64,000 nucleotides of DNA. It comes from Taxillus chinensis. Its lineage: Eukaryota > Streptophyta > Magnoliopsida > Santalales > Loranthaceae. Shown piece after piece: positions 22,501 through 34,309 of the stretch. The translations under genes were made by a program, and so were the position numbers. The notes beneath the pieces are model-generated. The model worked only from the letters and a program-made list of their open reading frames with translations. It did not search any database and was not told the DNA's origin. Each line of letters starts with the position of its first letter. Within the stretch, counting starts at the first letter, position 1. The stretch spans positions 15,138,403-15,202,402 of the forward strand of contig CM042084.1 in NCBI GenBank assembly GCA_023512835.1, read 5' to 3'.

Positions 22501-23684
22501 TACTGATTGATCGGCTGGACCTATTTACATTGCAACCTATACCCATCTACACATTTTAAGTATTGTACTTAAGTTACAATGTAAATAACGAAATACCCCC
22601 ATTTGGATTCAAAGAAAAATACTAGAAAAATTAATTCCTATTATTTAAAAATGTGAAATTTGGGATTTAGTGTAAAATCTCGGAAAAACCCAAAAGTTCG
22701 TAGTGGTGAATTTTTGGAAAGTGGGGTTAGACATCTCGGAAAAATCCCCAAAAATCAGATTATCTTATTTATGCTATGGGAACCCAATGCCTGGGACTTT
22801 TAATTTCAAGAAAATAGGCTGCTATGGGTACTTCCTTCATAAATCAAGGATTGAGGATTTACTTGTGGAGACTGGCTACAGTTCCAAAGGAAATGTCGAG
22901 AATGACATGCCATACTTATGTTAGTATGTTGATGTGGGGTATTGGGGCATGGACTCCGTGACTTGTTTGGGTTCTCACCGTGATGCACCGATGGTGCTAT
23001 GTGGTTGACATGGCAGGCATATGCACCGATGGCGAGCCGGTGTGGCGACCGTGTCCGGGCATATAGCGTTGTGGTAGGCCTGAGTGCCCTGAGTGGGATC
23101 CTAGTGAGGATCGTGGACAAGCTGTCCGTGTGGGCAAGCTAGGTCCTGATGTTTGTTTGCAGGCCGAGTCCCTGATGATTGTGCACACTACATAGTGCAC
23201 GAGTACACGAGCATGTAGTATAGACTTGTATGTTTGCATGATGTGGAGTGTCGGGGTCACCTACGAGCTTGTCGCTCACCCCTACTTGTTGTTTACCTTT
23301 TTCAGGTGTGACCCGAGACTAGTGGAGGACTTTCTTCCAAGAGGACGTGCCCACTACTCGATGTATGATGCGATCGTATTCGTATTCTGTATTTTGTATT
23401 CGTATTATGTTTGTATCCCGGACATGGGTCCGTGGACAGTTGTATTTGCATCCTGTTTGTGATGTGATGTCGGTATGATTGTTTGACTTAATGTGTGCAT
23501 GATGATATATGGGAAAGTACAGGATTACCCTTGATGTATGATCGTACGGGGTTGCATATTTGAGACAAGCACCGCGGTGTAGTCTCTATTGGTGCTAGTC
23601 ACCAACCCCTTGACCTTTCGGGTGCGGGCAAGGGGAAGTCATGTACCCGGTTCCGGGTTCCCTGGAATTCGGGGGCGTGACAAG

Positions 23685-23696
23685 TTGGTATCGAGC
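23685..23696 (+). other. E1 primer-binding site (tRNA-Met type)
   Basis: TTGGTATCGAGC directly after the 5' LTR. The canonical initiator-tRNA-Met site is TGGTATCAGAGC; one base (A) is missing here. Confidence 0.7.
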
Positions 23697-24159
23697 ATGG
23701 TCTAGTGGACCTAGGTTAGTGAGGGGTGGTTAATTGATTCCATGTGACTTGGAAAAGCGTAAGGGGGGCGCCCGATCAACGCAGTCCTTACGGGTATTCT
23801 AGGTTATGTTGGTGTCGGTTAGATCATCCTAGGAGCATACATAGGGTGCATTGCTAGTGGTATGATTGTGTGCATATAGGGCACTAGATTGTCTTTGTGT
23901 GTGATGTGCTCGTATGTGGTGCCGGGATGGCACGTGGCCGTGAGAGCCGGGACTGGATGTGGTGTACCCTATGGGGTGACACGATGCTATATGCATGGTT
24001 GTGGACCTACGGGTCATGTGGTGTACCCTGATGGGGGACACGATGCTATATGCATGGTATGGACCTACGGGTCGTGTGGTGAGAACCTACAAGTCGGTTG
24101 TGCCTTTGATGGTTGTTTGTCTTATTGATCGTTTGTTGTTTGTTGTTGTGGCCGGTGTG
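23697..24159 (+). other. E1 untranslated leader
   Basis: Contains a direct repeat of GACACGATGCTATATGCATGG (truncated motif: ACACGATGCTATATGCATGG) at about 23979 and 24039, separated by 60 bp. No gene. Confidence 0.5.
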
Positions 24160-25270
24160 ATGGCACCACCGAGGAGAGTTGTCCGAGGCCAAGGCCCGGC
24201 GAGAGGAGCCCACGATAGAGTCGGGGCACCAGGGGCAAGCAGAGCCCGCAGCAGAGATCGTCGGCTCCCGTTGTGGGACCTGATTTGGCTCAGGTATTGA
24301 TTCGATTGCAGGAGGCCATGCAGGGTATGCAGGGCTCGATGAGGGATATGGCTAGAGAGGTGGATGAGCCGAAGAGGAGCAAGCGGCCTCGGCGGCCACC
24401 ACGGCCCTCGGCCAGGAGGCGAGGGTGGTGCAGGATGTGCACCACCAGGAGGTCGTGATAGAGCCGGCACGACGAGGAGTGGATTGGGCTGCACGTTTTT
24501 GAAACATGCACCCAGGACTTTTGAGGATGGTTCACGGCCTGAGGTAGCCGAGGACCGGATTAGATGGACAGAGGACATCTTTGAGATGATTGGGGTGCCA
24601 GGATGAGGAGCGGGTGCGCGTGGCGACGCACTATCTGTTGGGTATCCCACGCAGGTGGTGGGAATCCACTAGAGCTGTCCATGGCGATCGGATGAGTGGA
24701 GAGAGTTTGTTGAGCGCTTCTTTGGGGAGTATTTTCCCAGCTCGTTGCGGTATGCTCGACGTAGAGAGTATTATGAGCTTGTGCGGGGTAGCATGGCCGT
24801 GGGTGAGTATGTGCAAGCCTTCGCAGATTTGGGGCGGTTTGCTCTGGAGTCTTGGGAAAAGGAAGGCCGGAAGACGCAGGACTTCATTCAGGGCTTGAGG
24901 CCATCTTTGAAAAGACACTGGAACCGATGCGATTGACCAGCTACCGGGAGGCGGTCGACAAGGCGATCATTATTGAGCGAGGTCGGGATCAGGCGAGAGC
25001 CCGAGAGGCCGGGCGGTTCGGCAGGTCCGAGCAAGAAGAGGCAGAGTGGGGAGAGCGGTGCCGCTCAGCCTGAGAGGAGGCAGGTGCAGAGAGTTTCTAG
25101 CCAGGCGGTGGGACCCTGTGAGAGTTCAGCCAGTAGGAGGCCAGGTACCTGTTGGAGTTGTGGTTTGACCGGGCATGTCTCGAGAGACTGCCCAAGGAAA
25201 AAGATGACCTGCTTCCGATGCGGGAAAGTGGGGCATGGAGCTAGGGAATGTGTTACCCTTAGCTCAACCA
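24160..25270 (+). pseudogene. E1 gag (capsid and two CCHC zinc knuckles), frameshifted
   Basis: Starts MAPPRRVVRG at 24160, just after a GCCGGTG context and matching the gag start of E2 (MPPRRETRAS). Capsid segments in successive frames: RTFEDGSRPEVAEDRIRW, VATHYLLGIPRRWWES, EYYELVRGSMAVGEYVQAF and IQGLRPSLK. Two nucleocapsid knuckles follow in the frame 24973-25770: CWSCGLTGHVSRDC and CFRCGKVGHGAREC (CX2CX4HX4C). At least five frameshifts lie between the start and the knuckles, so no full Gag can be made. Confidence 0.85.
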
Positions 25271-25955
25271 GCGGTGTAGGCCCTCGTCCGAGAGATCACG
25301 GACAGAGGAGTGGGGCTCCGTCTCGGAGGTCGGTCTGCCGGCGCAGAGCACGCAGACGCGACTGCGGACGGCGGCCTCGGCGGGAGGCACAGGGTCATGT
25401 TGATCAGCGGGGCAAGGCCCCAATGGGCCAGGCTAGTGGTAGTGGACCACGAGGGAGGACTTTTGCCCTTACCAGTAGAGAGGCAGAGGTTCCACCAGTG
25501 GACGAGGCAGGAGCAGGACCTTCAGTGGTGAGAGGTACCATTATCATTTCTCATACTATTTGTTCAGTTTTGATTGATACTGGTGCTACCCATTCTTTTA
25601 TTTCGTATGCTACGGTGGTTGGCTTGGAGTTAGACCGGAGAGACAGTGAGTCGGTCTCGATGGTTGCTTCACCTTTGGGTGGAATTGTGATACTTGAGAG
25701 TATCCGTCGTGCTTGTCAGGTAACACTTGGGGGTGTTAACTGTTGTGTGATTTGTATGTCATGGAGTTAGATGATTTTGATGTTATCCTGGGTATGGACT
25801 GGTTGGTCTCCGTGGAAGCCAAGATTGATTGTTTTCGACGGCGTGTGACGTTTCTCACACCAGAGGGCACGCGGGGTGTCTTTGTGGGTGAGTGGACCGA
25901 GGAGGCATGCAGGTTGGGACCTTTGAGGCATGGGTGGGGTGATGTGACCCACTAG
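25271..25955 (+). pseudogene. E1 aspartic protease region
   Basis: The frame 24973-25770 continues into VLIDTGATHSFIS, the retroviral-type protease active site (DTGA). A frameshift near 25750 moves to the frame 25743-25955, with LDDFDVILGMDWL and AKIDCFRRRVTF, the protease C-terminal part of Ty3/Gypsy elements, ending at a TAG. Confidence 0.85.
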
Positions 25956-25973
25956 TTAGCGACTTGACGTTGG

Positions 25974-27155
25974 TTGACAGGAGGGAGAGAGGGGAAGGCT
26001 GTTTTGCCACCCATTGTAGATCGGTTCCCGGATGTGTTTCCCGAGGACTTGGTCGGTTTACCACCCGTGAGGGAGGTAGAGTTTTCGATCGAGTTGTTGC
26101 CAGGGACAACACCGATCAGGTTAGCGGCCTCTAGGATGGCACCGACGAGCTTAGAGAGCTCAAGAGACAGATAGATGACCTATTGGCGCGAGGCTTTATC
26201 AGGCGGAGTAGCTCACCGTGGGGTGCTCCAAGTGTTGTTCGCCAAGAAGGCGGATGGTTCACTTCGGTCGTGTATAGACTACCTGGAAGTTGAACCAGGT
26301 GTCGTGAAGAACAGGTATCCATTGCCGAGGATCGATGACCTGTTCGATCGGCTTCGAGGTGCGAGATGGTTTTCCAAGATAGATTTGAGATCTGGATACC
26401 ATCGGTTGAGGGTTAGGGAGGCGGATATCCCTAAGACCGCGTTTAGTTGTCGCTATGGGCATTATGAGTGGCTTGTGATGCCGTTTGGGCTCACGAATGC
26501 TCCAACAGTGTTTATGGGATTGATGAACCAGGTGTTTGCTCCATATTTAGATATGTTCGTTGTGGTGTTCATTGACGATATTTTGGTCTATTCAGCGACC
26601 AAGAGGGAGCATGAGGAGCACTTGCAGGTTGTGTTGCAGACCTTGCGGGAGCATCGATTGTACGCGAAGTTCACAAAATGTGACTTCTGGTTGCAACAGG
26701 TGCACTTCTTGGGGCATGTGGTATCTTCGGAGGGTATCACAGTGGATCCTGAGAAGATTGAGGCAGTCATGTCGTGGAAGAGGCCCACGAATGTGTTTGA
26801 GATTCGTAGCTTCCTTGGTTTGGCAGGCTATTATCGGAGGTTCGTGGAGGATTTTTCCCGGTTGGCAGCTCCTATGACACACTTGACTAGGAAGGGAGTT
26901 CCTTTCATTTGGTCTGATGCGTGTGAGAGTGCTTTCATGGAGCCGAAGGCACGATTGACCTCGGCACCTATCTTGATTCTTCCACAGGAGGGTGTGCCTT
27001 TCGAGGTGTATTGTGATGCTTCCAGGGTGGGACTTGGTTGTGTGTTGATGCGGACTCGGCAGGTGATTGCTTATGGGTCTAGGCGGTTGAGACCACATGA
27101 GCGGAGCTATCCCACGCATGATTTGGAGTTAGGCTGCAGTGATCTTTGCACTTAA
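25974..27155 (+). pseudogene. E1 reverse transcriptase and start of RNase H
   Basis: The frame 25974-26174 ([15 protein letters not shown]) leads, after a frameshift, into 26175-27155. Motifs: [38 protein letters not shown], and the catalytic FIDDILVYS (nucleotides about 26569-26595), then [12 protein letters not shown] and the RNase H start [15 protein letters not shown]. The frame 26175-27155 is 326 codons long without a stop. The residue pair '[10 protein letters not shown]' replaces the usual 'RKLN.VTVKN'. Confidence 0.9.
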
Positions 27156-28463
27156 GAGGCGGGCAGCATTATCTCCTTGGGGAGAAGTTTGTGGTGTATA
27201 CGGACCACAAGAGCTTGCAGATATATCTTCTCTCGGCGAGACCTGAACCTTAGGCGAGACGGTGGGTGGAGTACCTGCAACGGTTTCGGTTTGATATGAT
27301 GTATACCCCTGGGAAGGGTAATGTGGTGGCAGATGCTCGAGTAGGAAGAAGCAGGGCCGTGGTGGCCCATTGTGCCATTAAAGAATGGGAGATGATGGGT
27401 CGGTTAGCAGCGATGAGGTTGCAAATGGTGACCAGTGAGGGGCGAGGGACCCTCGGTGTTGTTGTCATGATCCCTGAGTTGCGGCGCAGGATCATAGAGG
27501 ATCAGTGGGGGACATTGATTGTGAGGTCATCGGAGACAAGATCCAGACGGGGCAGGCATCTTCCGATTGGACCGAGGATGCGAGCATATATTGAGGTATA
27601 GGGGTCGCCTGATAGTTCCCACTTCTCTTCAGGAGGAGGTTCTTCGGGAATTTCACCAGTCGAGGTTAGCTGTACATCCTGGTGGGACCAAGATGTACCA
27701 TGCCGTGAGGAGGCAGTATTGGTGGCCAGGCCTGAAGAAGGCCATTGCTGATTTTGTGAGGAGGTGTTTGACCTGTCAACAGGTCAAGGCAGAGCACCTG
27801 AGATCAGCTGGTAAGTTCTGATCTTTGCCGGTGCGAGTGGAAATGGGACCACGTGACCATGGATTTTGTCATTGGACTTCCTCGTTCCAGGGGACACGAC
27901 ACTATATGGGTTATTGTGGACCGATTGACCAAATCGGCGCATTTTATTCCGATTCGAGAGACAGACCCAGTGAGGACTTTGGGACGAGGTATATTGATGT
28001 TATTGTGCGGTTGCATGGAGTCCCATTATCTATTGTATCTGATCGGGATGCGAGGTTCACCTCTCGGTTTTGGAGAGACGATTACACGAGCTTTGGGCAC
28101 TAGGGTGAACCTCAGGACGGCCTTTCATCCGCAGACGGATGGCCCAGCCCGAGCGGACGATTCGGACGCTCGAGGATATGTTGCGTGCCTGTGTCCTAGA
28201 TTTTGGAGGTTGTTGGGAGACTCACCTTCCTTTGGTGGAGTTCTCTTACAACAACGGTTATCAGCCACGATTGGGATGGCTCCATATGAGGCGCCGTATG
28301 GGCGGCCTTGTAGATCACCCTTGTGTTGGGCACAGACGGGAGAGACAGCGGTTCTCGGTCCCGATATGGTTCGAGAAACCACGGAGATAGTGCGGTTGAT
28401 TAGACGGCGTATCTTGCGACACGCAAGTAGCGCGAAGTCCTACGCGGACCGAGGCGTCGACCC
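27156..28463 (+). pseudogene. E1 RNase H end and integrase (zinc finger and core), frameshifted
   Basis: After the RNase H remnant (TPGKGNVVADA near 27305) the integrase zinc finger reads [28 protein letters not shown] (27567-27821; H, H, C, C ligands visible). The core starts with [13 protein letters not shown] and [14 protein letters not shown] (27853 on); [19 protein letters not shown] and [14 protein letters not shown] are in other frames. At least four frameshifts. Confidence 0.85.
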
Positions 28464-28883
28464 TTGCGGTTTGAGGTGGGTGACCGTGTATTTTTGCGGG
28501 TTTCGCCGCGTCGAGGGCATCGGAGGTTTGGACGTGGATCCAAACTCTCCCCTCGTTTTGTGGGGCCATTTGAGATTGTTGCCACCGTGGGCGCAGTGGC
28601 TTATCGGTTAGCTTTGCCACCGGAGTTGGCTCGAGTACATGATGTGTTCCATGTGTCTCGGTTGCGACGGTATCACCCAGATCCTTCTCATGTGTTGGAC
28701 TATCGCGAGATAGACTTGGGCGATGATGGTGCCGTTGTTGAGATGCCGGACACGGATTTTGGACAGGCGGGACCAGGTCTTGCGAGGCAAGACAATCCCA
28801 CTAGTTCGGGTGTTATGGCGACACCGAGGCATGGAGGAGCAGACTTGGGAAAAAGAGAGCCAGATGCGGGTTCTTCATCCTGA
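28464..28883 (+). pseudogene. E1 integrase C-terminus with chromodomain-like tail
   Basis: The frame 28464-28883 gives [42 protein letters not shown] and VHDVFHVSRLRRYHPDPSHV, the GPY/F module. The segment VRVLWRHRGMEEQTWE is found in a neighbouring frame near 28800-28850 and corresponds to the degenerate chromodomain of Tekay-type elements. Confidence 0.85.
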
Positions 28884-29199
28884 AGCCGTTCGAGGACGAT
28901 CAGTCCCGAGGTGGGGCGGATGTGAGGACCTTCCCTGAGGTATGAGTTATGTTTTATGCATTTGTTTTGCATATGTTGTTTGAGATGTGGTTTAGCTTGT
29001 TGTTTGTTGGTTGGCATCCTGGCATCGTGTGAGCCTTTTTGGCTTGTTGTGAGTTGCATTGCACTGTGTGGTTGGTGATCATGTTGATGATCATATTTTT
29101 TTGTGTCTTGTTGTTGTGCGGTGCTTGAGCTTGGATTTTGCTATGTCTTTTGGGCTTGTGTTTTATTTTCGAGGACGAAAAGTCCTAAGGTGGGGAGGA
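28884..29199 (+). other. E1 3' untranslated region with polypurine tract
   Basis: GT-rich non-coding sequence. The polypurine tract AAGGTGGGGAGGA (29187-29199) directly precedes the 3' LTR. Confidence 0.75.
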
Positions 29200-31458
29200 T
29201 GTAAAGACTCGTATTTGGGTAGTTTTGAGAGATAGTCATTCTATGGGAATGTAACTATCAGGACGGTAGTGTAGCCGTCAATGCGAGCATTTTGACTGTA
29301 CTTGGGCCCAATTTCGAGTCGGGGCCCCGTTTGACCCGATTGTTGACTTTTTGGGGTTTATTGGTTGACTTTGCGTTTGAGCAGTCATTTGAGTGTGATA
29401 ATATCTGAACAATGTTGTGCTCATTATTTTGAGCGTTTTGCGTAAGAATTTGACTCAATTTGGAGTTCGTGACCTCGGGAGGTCAATTATTGCGTTCGGG
29501 TCAATTATTCTTTGGGAGGCCAATTATTGGCACCGGATATATATATAATTAAGAACCGCCTTATCTCTTTAATTTTCCAATTATTGGTGCGTGCGTTGGA
29601 GAGCTTAGAGAGAGAAAGAGAGAAGGAAGCTTGGAGGCCTTGGCGATTTGGGGCGTTTTGAGCTCGTTCAAGCATCAAAAATCATTCCAGGTAGGTGTTC
29701 CCTTGATTCTTCACCCTTTTCTTGCTGTTTTTTTGGATTAACATGTAAGAATTTGATGAAATCATGCAAATTCGTGTTGAACCCTAGAAATTGGGGAAAA
29801 ACCAATTTTGGGTTGAATCTTGTATTTAAATGCGTTCGAGGGGTAAGACGTGATTTAAAACCTAATATATAGTATTAGGTATGAGTTTTATGAGATTCAG
29901 GTTGAATCCAGACGAGAAACAGTGAAAAACGATGATGAAACGAATCGTCGTGAACTGGGTAGAGAACAGCCGATGAGATCGACTGGAAATTGAAAATTTC
30001 GAATGTGCAGTTTCGAAGGTTCGAAGGTTCGAAGGTTCGAAGGTAGGTTCGATGTAGTGTAATTTCAAGTGTCGGATGTGAAATTTTCGAGTGTCGTTTC
30101 GAAGGTTCGAAGGTACTTCGAAGGGGAGTTTCGAAGGCAGTTCATGGGTACTTCGAAGGTAGTTTTCGAAGGTAGTTCGAGTGTAGGTTCGAGGGTCGAA
30201 GGCAGTTCGAAAAGAGATTCGAAAATACAGATTCGAAATGCAAATTCGAAAATGTAGTTTCACTGGCAGATTCGAAATACAGATTGACTGGACTGGACCT
30301 ATTTACATTGCAACCTATACCCATCTACACATTTTAAGTATTGTACTTAAGTTACAATGTAAATAACGAAATACCCCCATTTGGATTCAAAGAAAAATAC
30401 TAGAAAAATTAATTCCTATTATTTAAAAATGTGAAATTTGGGATTTAGTGTAAAATCTCGGAAAAACCCAAAAGTTCGTAGTGGTGAATTTTTGGAAAGT
30501 GGGGTTAGACATCTCAGAAAAATCCCCAAAAATCAGATTATCTTATTTATGCTATGGGAACCCAATGCCGGGACTTTTAATTTCAAGAAAATAGCTGCTA
30601 TGGGTACTTCCTTCATAAATCAAGGATTGAGGATTTACTTGTGGAGACTGGCTACAGTTCCAAAGGAAATGTCGAGAATGACATGCCATACTTATGTTAG
30701 TATGTTGATGTGGGGTATTGGGGCATGGACTCCGTGACTTGTTTGGGTTCTCACCGTGATGCACCGATGGTGCTATGTGGTTGACATGGCAGGCATATGC
30801 ACCGATGGCAGGCCGGTGTGGCGACCGTGTCCTGGGCATATAAGCCTTGTGGTAGGGCCGAGTGCCCTGAGTGGGATCCTAGTGAGGATCGTGGACAAGC
30901 CGTCTGTGTGGGCAAGCTAGGTCCTGATGTTTGTTTGCAGGCGAGTCCCTGATGATTGTGCACACTACACGGTGCAGTACACGAGCATGTAGTATAGACT
31001 TGTATGTTTGCATGATGTGGAGTGTCGGGGTCACCCAGCGAGCTTGTCGCTCACCCCTACTTGTTGTTTACCTTTTTCAGGTGTGACCCGAGACTAGTGG
31101 AGGACTTTCTTCCAAGAGGACGTGCCCACTACTCGATGTATGATGCGATCGTATTACGTATTCGTATTCCGTATTCGTATTATGTTTGTATCCCGGACAT
31201 GGGTCCGTGGACAGTTGTATTTGCATCTTGTTTGTGATGTGATGTCAAGTATGATTGTTTGACTTAATGTGTGCATGATGATATATGGGAAAGTACAGGA
31301 TTACCCTTGATGTATGATCGTACGGGGTTGCATATTTGAGACGGCACCCGCGGTGTAGTCTCTATTGGTGCTAGTCACCAACCCCTTGACCTTTCGGGTG
31401 CGGGCAAGGGGAAGTCATGTACCCGGTTCCGGGTTCCCTGGAATTCGGGGGCGTGACA
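29200..31458 (+). repeat. E1 3' LTR
   Basis: 2,259 bp, homologous to the 5' LTR. Differences are not only transitions; several are short clustered multi-base changes. Target duplication AGACC follows at 31459-31463. Confidence 0.95.
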
Positions 31459-31540
31459 AGACCATGCCCACATCGTGCGCCCCAGTCAGCCCACGCCCGT
31501 GCCCACGCGCCCCCATCCCGCCCAGCCACCCAAAAAATCA

Positions 31541-31620
31541 GTAAAATATAATGCTTCCATTAAATTTTCAACACATGACCTTCTCCTTACATATGTAGCT
31601 GCCAAACCATCAGGCTAACT
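31541..31620 (-). repeat. tRNA-like / SINE-head-like sequence
   Basis: On the minus strand GTTAGCCTGATGGTTTGG (31603-31620) resembles a pol III box A, and GGTCATGTGTTGAAAATTT (31562-31580) resembles a decayed box B with the usual spacing. Similar to the 5' part of plant tRNA-derived SINEs. It does not fold into a convincing tRNA by eye. Confidence 0.3.
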
Positions 31621-31674
31621 CTATTTTATAGTTTAAATTTATATAAATAATATATATACTTATCATATTACATA

Positions 31675-31676
31675 TA

Positions 31677-31756
<80 letters not shown>
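31675..31756 (+). repeat. (ATA)n microsatellite
   Basis: About 27 uninterrupted AAT/ATA trinucleotides. Confidence 0.98.
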
Positions 31757-31757
<1 letters not shown>

Positions 31758-32383
31758 GAGTGCATACTTTATTTTTTTTTAAAAAAGTAATTACAAAGTA
31801 TATATATATTAATAAAAACTAAATGTATTAATATTATTTTGATATAAAATGCAAATTAATTAGATACAAATTTAGTTTTAAATTTATTAATAAGTTAATT
31901 TATGATTATGTGATCCACTCAAATATTATTTAATTGAAAATATATTAATATTTAAATTACTAATATCATTTACATATTTTATTATTTTTAATTCAAATAT
32001 GAAATACATACTATCAAATGTCAAAAAAGTCAAAACTTAATCTCACCGTGAATGACTTGTGTCACACATAAAATAAATTAGAGATACTAATAATATTAAT
32101 TTGATTGAAATTTAGTTTTAAAATTATCAATATGTTGAATTTAATACTAAATGATCAAATTGAGTATTATTTGATCAATAAATATATTTATATATGAACT
32201 TGTAATATCATTTACATGATTTATTACTTAAGCTTTTAACCCAAATATGAAATACATACTATCAAAAGTCAAAATTCACTCTCACCATATATTTCTTAGT
32301 ATATCAAACTTGTTAATATTGTTTAATTAACTAATAACATTAGTTATAATTATAATAATATATATATACTTATCATACCAAAG

Positions 32384-32385
<2 letters not shown>

Positions 32386-32420
<35 letters not shown>
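32386..32420 (+). repeat. (TA)n microsatellite
   Basis: About 17 TA units, ending in CACACG. Confidence 0.95.
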
Positions 32421-32425
<5 letters not shown>

Positions 32426-32440
32426 GTATATAGACACTTA

Positions 32441-32714
32441 CATTCAATAGCTAGTATTATACAAAAATAATCATATTATTGTATTACTTATAACAAAAAT
32501 AAGTTTTAATTACATTAAGAAAAACAAGTTTGAGAAACAAGACTTTTCATAATATTGTATTACTTATAACAAAAATAATATGATAACTATGTTATATTGT
32601 TATATTAATTAGGTTTTCACTAATGGGTTATCATTTATTACCAATGATAATTGTATTATTTAAATTATTACTACTTGATATTCAAGTTGTTACTTATTGA
32701 TTATAATTTATAAA

Positions 32715-32762
<48 letters not shown>

Positions 32763-32958
32763 GACAATTATGTAACTATATATATACATATCATATATAA
32801 CATAAGTAATATGATAATTGTTGAGTATCTAAAATAACTGATATCAGGGAGTTCGTTGATAATAATATATGTCATAGATAATTATTGTTACTATGTGTAT
32901 ATAATTAGTGTATATACTTTAAATGTGATATATAAATAATATTAGTAACAATAATAAT
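32441..32958. other. AT-rich non-coding DNA between inverted-repeat arm and solo LTR
   Basis: No gene; includes the (AT)n run at 32718-32759 and a repeated ACTTATAACAAAAATAA block (near 32487 and 32562). Confidence 0.6.
32718..32759 (+). repeat. (AT)n microsatellite
   Basis: About 21 AT units. Confidence 0.95.
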
Positions 32959-34162
32959 TGTCATCACCGGATTTCGTCCGGGGGGGAACCCGCTTTTGGA
33001 GATGTGGTTCTCCCACCCTTCACCCGAATGGTAATGAAAAAGAACAGAGTCGCCACTAACTGTTTTTGGAGTGCAGTTGGTCACCTAAAAATAGTCTACG
33101 TTGCCAAAGCTGGGTTTGGGAGTTTGTTATGCGCGGGGAAGGATTGACACCCCCACAACGCCCTTTCGGTACCTATCTTAGGAGTTTAGAGGTTTCTAAT
33201 TTGTTTTAACTTTTTATTCTAATTTTCGCTTGTTCAAACATACATTTATTTCATTTTGTGTGAGAGCCTACAATTTCTTCTCATTTTATTGTTCTACATC
33301 ATTTGTTAAAATTGAATTAAATCAAATTACCTAAAAGTCTAAGAGAGATCCTAAAAGTTGGAGCGTTTTAAAAGAATGATCCTATAAGACTAATTAAATC
33401 CTAAAATATTTATCTAAAGAGTTCGACAAAAATTTCAAAAAGAAAAAAAATTCCCGCTAACATCAAAATGCTTTTATTACCTTTTTTTGATTTCAAAAGC
33501 CAAGAAAACCTCTCTTTTTTTTTTGATTTTTTTTTTGTGTTTTTTTTAAAATAAGTTTGCATAAAGAAAACAAACATAAATAAAAATGAAGGTGCGTGAG
33601 GAGTGACATTCACAAGAAAATAAAAAGCTCTCCTTTTTCCTTTTCCTTTTTTTTTTTTCTCTCTTTGTCTTTTGTTTTGTTTTGTTTTTTTTTCACTCAT
33701 TTTTTCCGCACTTACCTTTCTCTCTTTTTTTCTTCTCTTTTTTCGCTACATTAATTATTACATCATGTAATGACCCGTGTTTGCGGGTGGCCTTTTGAGT
33801 GGAAATTGTTGGGTTTTAAGGGGTCTTTCTTTCCACACACTTTGGCTAAATCATCTTGTATGTTGATGAGCAAGCAAGAGGCAAAGTTTGAGCCCAATAA
33901 GGAGAGCACGTGAGAATGGCTTTTCACGTGTAGTGATATTTTTGCATGGGAGCCTTCCTAATGTTGTTCTAAGGCTTGTGGAAAAATTCTAGGCCATTTG
34001 GAGCTGCACGCGAGAATGCACGTGAGATGGGCTTTTCGCGTGCAGGCATGTTTTTGCATGGTTGTCTTCCTTTTGTTTTGCTGATGATTTCTTCCTAAAG
34101 GACCAAGTTCAAATAGTGAGTATTTTGGTGTGTATGGATATGGGAAGGTCATAGCTTGTTCC

Positions 34163-34184
34163 ATCAAAACTACGTCGTTTTGAT
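34163..34184 (+). promoter_or_regulatory. ACGT-centred palindrome upstream of the E2 TATA box
   Basis: Arms ATCAAAAC and GTTTTGAT around TACGTC, ending 11 bp before the TATA box. ACGT cores are known bZIP sites; function here is inferred. The 3' LTR carries two copies (41366-41387 and 41403-41424). Confidence 0.5.
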
Positions 34185-34195
34185 GTTGTGTTGCC

Positions 34196-34203
34196 TATAT
34201 AAG
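34196..34203 (+). promoter_or_regulatory. E2 5' LTR TATA box
   Basis: TATATAAG in a GCC..GAGG context; same at 41436-41443 in the 3' LTR. A transcript start about 30 bp downstream is inferred. Confidence 0.6.
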
Positions 34204-34256
34204 GAGGAGAAGCCCCTCTGTTTTAGGTTTAGGGGTTTGTTGCTCCACCAGCCGTC

Positions 34257-34258
<2 letters not shown>

Positions 34259-34308
<50 letters not shown>
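34259..34308 (+). repeat. (AG)n microsatellite in the E2 5' LTR
   Basis: About 24 units; the same site in the 3' LTR (41500-41521) has only about 10, so the run has expanded or contracted since insertion. Confidence 0.95.

Positions 34309-34309
<1 letters not shown>

Larger units (their letters stand above)
21425..23682 (+). repeat. E1 5' LTR
   Basis: 2,258 bp. Contains a CCAAT/TATA promoter-like core near 21743-21770, a TTCGAA-rich array at 22226-22500, and the terminus GGCGTGACA. Homologous to the 3' LTR and to the solo LTR at 15016-17286. Confidence 0.95.
21425..31458 (+). mobile_element. E1: complete Ty3/Gypsy chromovirus (Tekay/Del-like), degenerate
   Basis: 10,034 bp with LTRs at 21425-23682 and 29200-31458, a tRNA-Met-type primer site, a polypurine tract and gag, protease, RT, RNase H, integrase and a chromodomain-like C-terminus in order. 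Flanking 5-bp target duplication AGACC (21420-21424 and 31459-31463). The integrase tail with VRVLWRHRGMEEQTWE is the chromodomain-like end typical of the Tekay (Del) clade. The reading frame is broken in at least eight places. LTR ends are TGTAAAGAC...GGCGTGACA. Confidence 0.95.
31630..32440 (+). repeat. Left arm of a long AT-rich inverted repeat
   Basis: The sequence from about 31630 (TTTAAATTTATATAAATAAT...) through the (ATA)n run, AAGAGTGCATACTTTATT, ATACAAATTTAGTTTTAAA and CATACTATCAAA is found in reverse complement at about 46340-46990. The arm also contains an internal tandem duplication of about 245 bp (AAATATGAAATACATACTAT near 32001 and 32246). It contains no gene. Confidence 0.75.

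Noticed and set aside
23995..24300. Earlier in-frame start for E1 gag at 23995
   Set aside because: The upstream part translates the leader's direct repeat; the PPRR start at 24160 matches E2.
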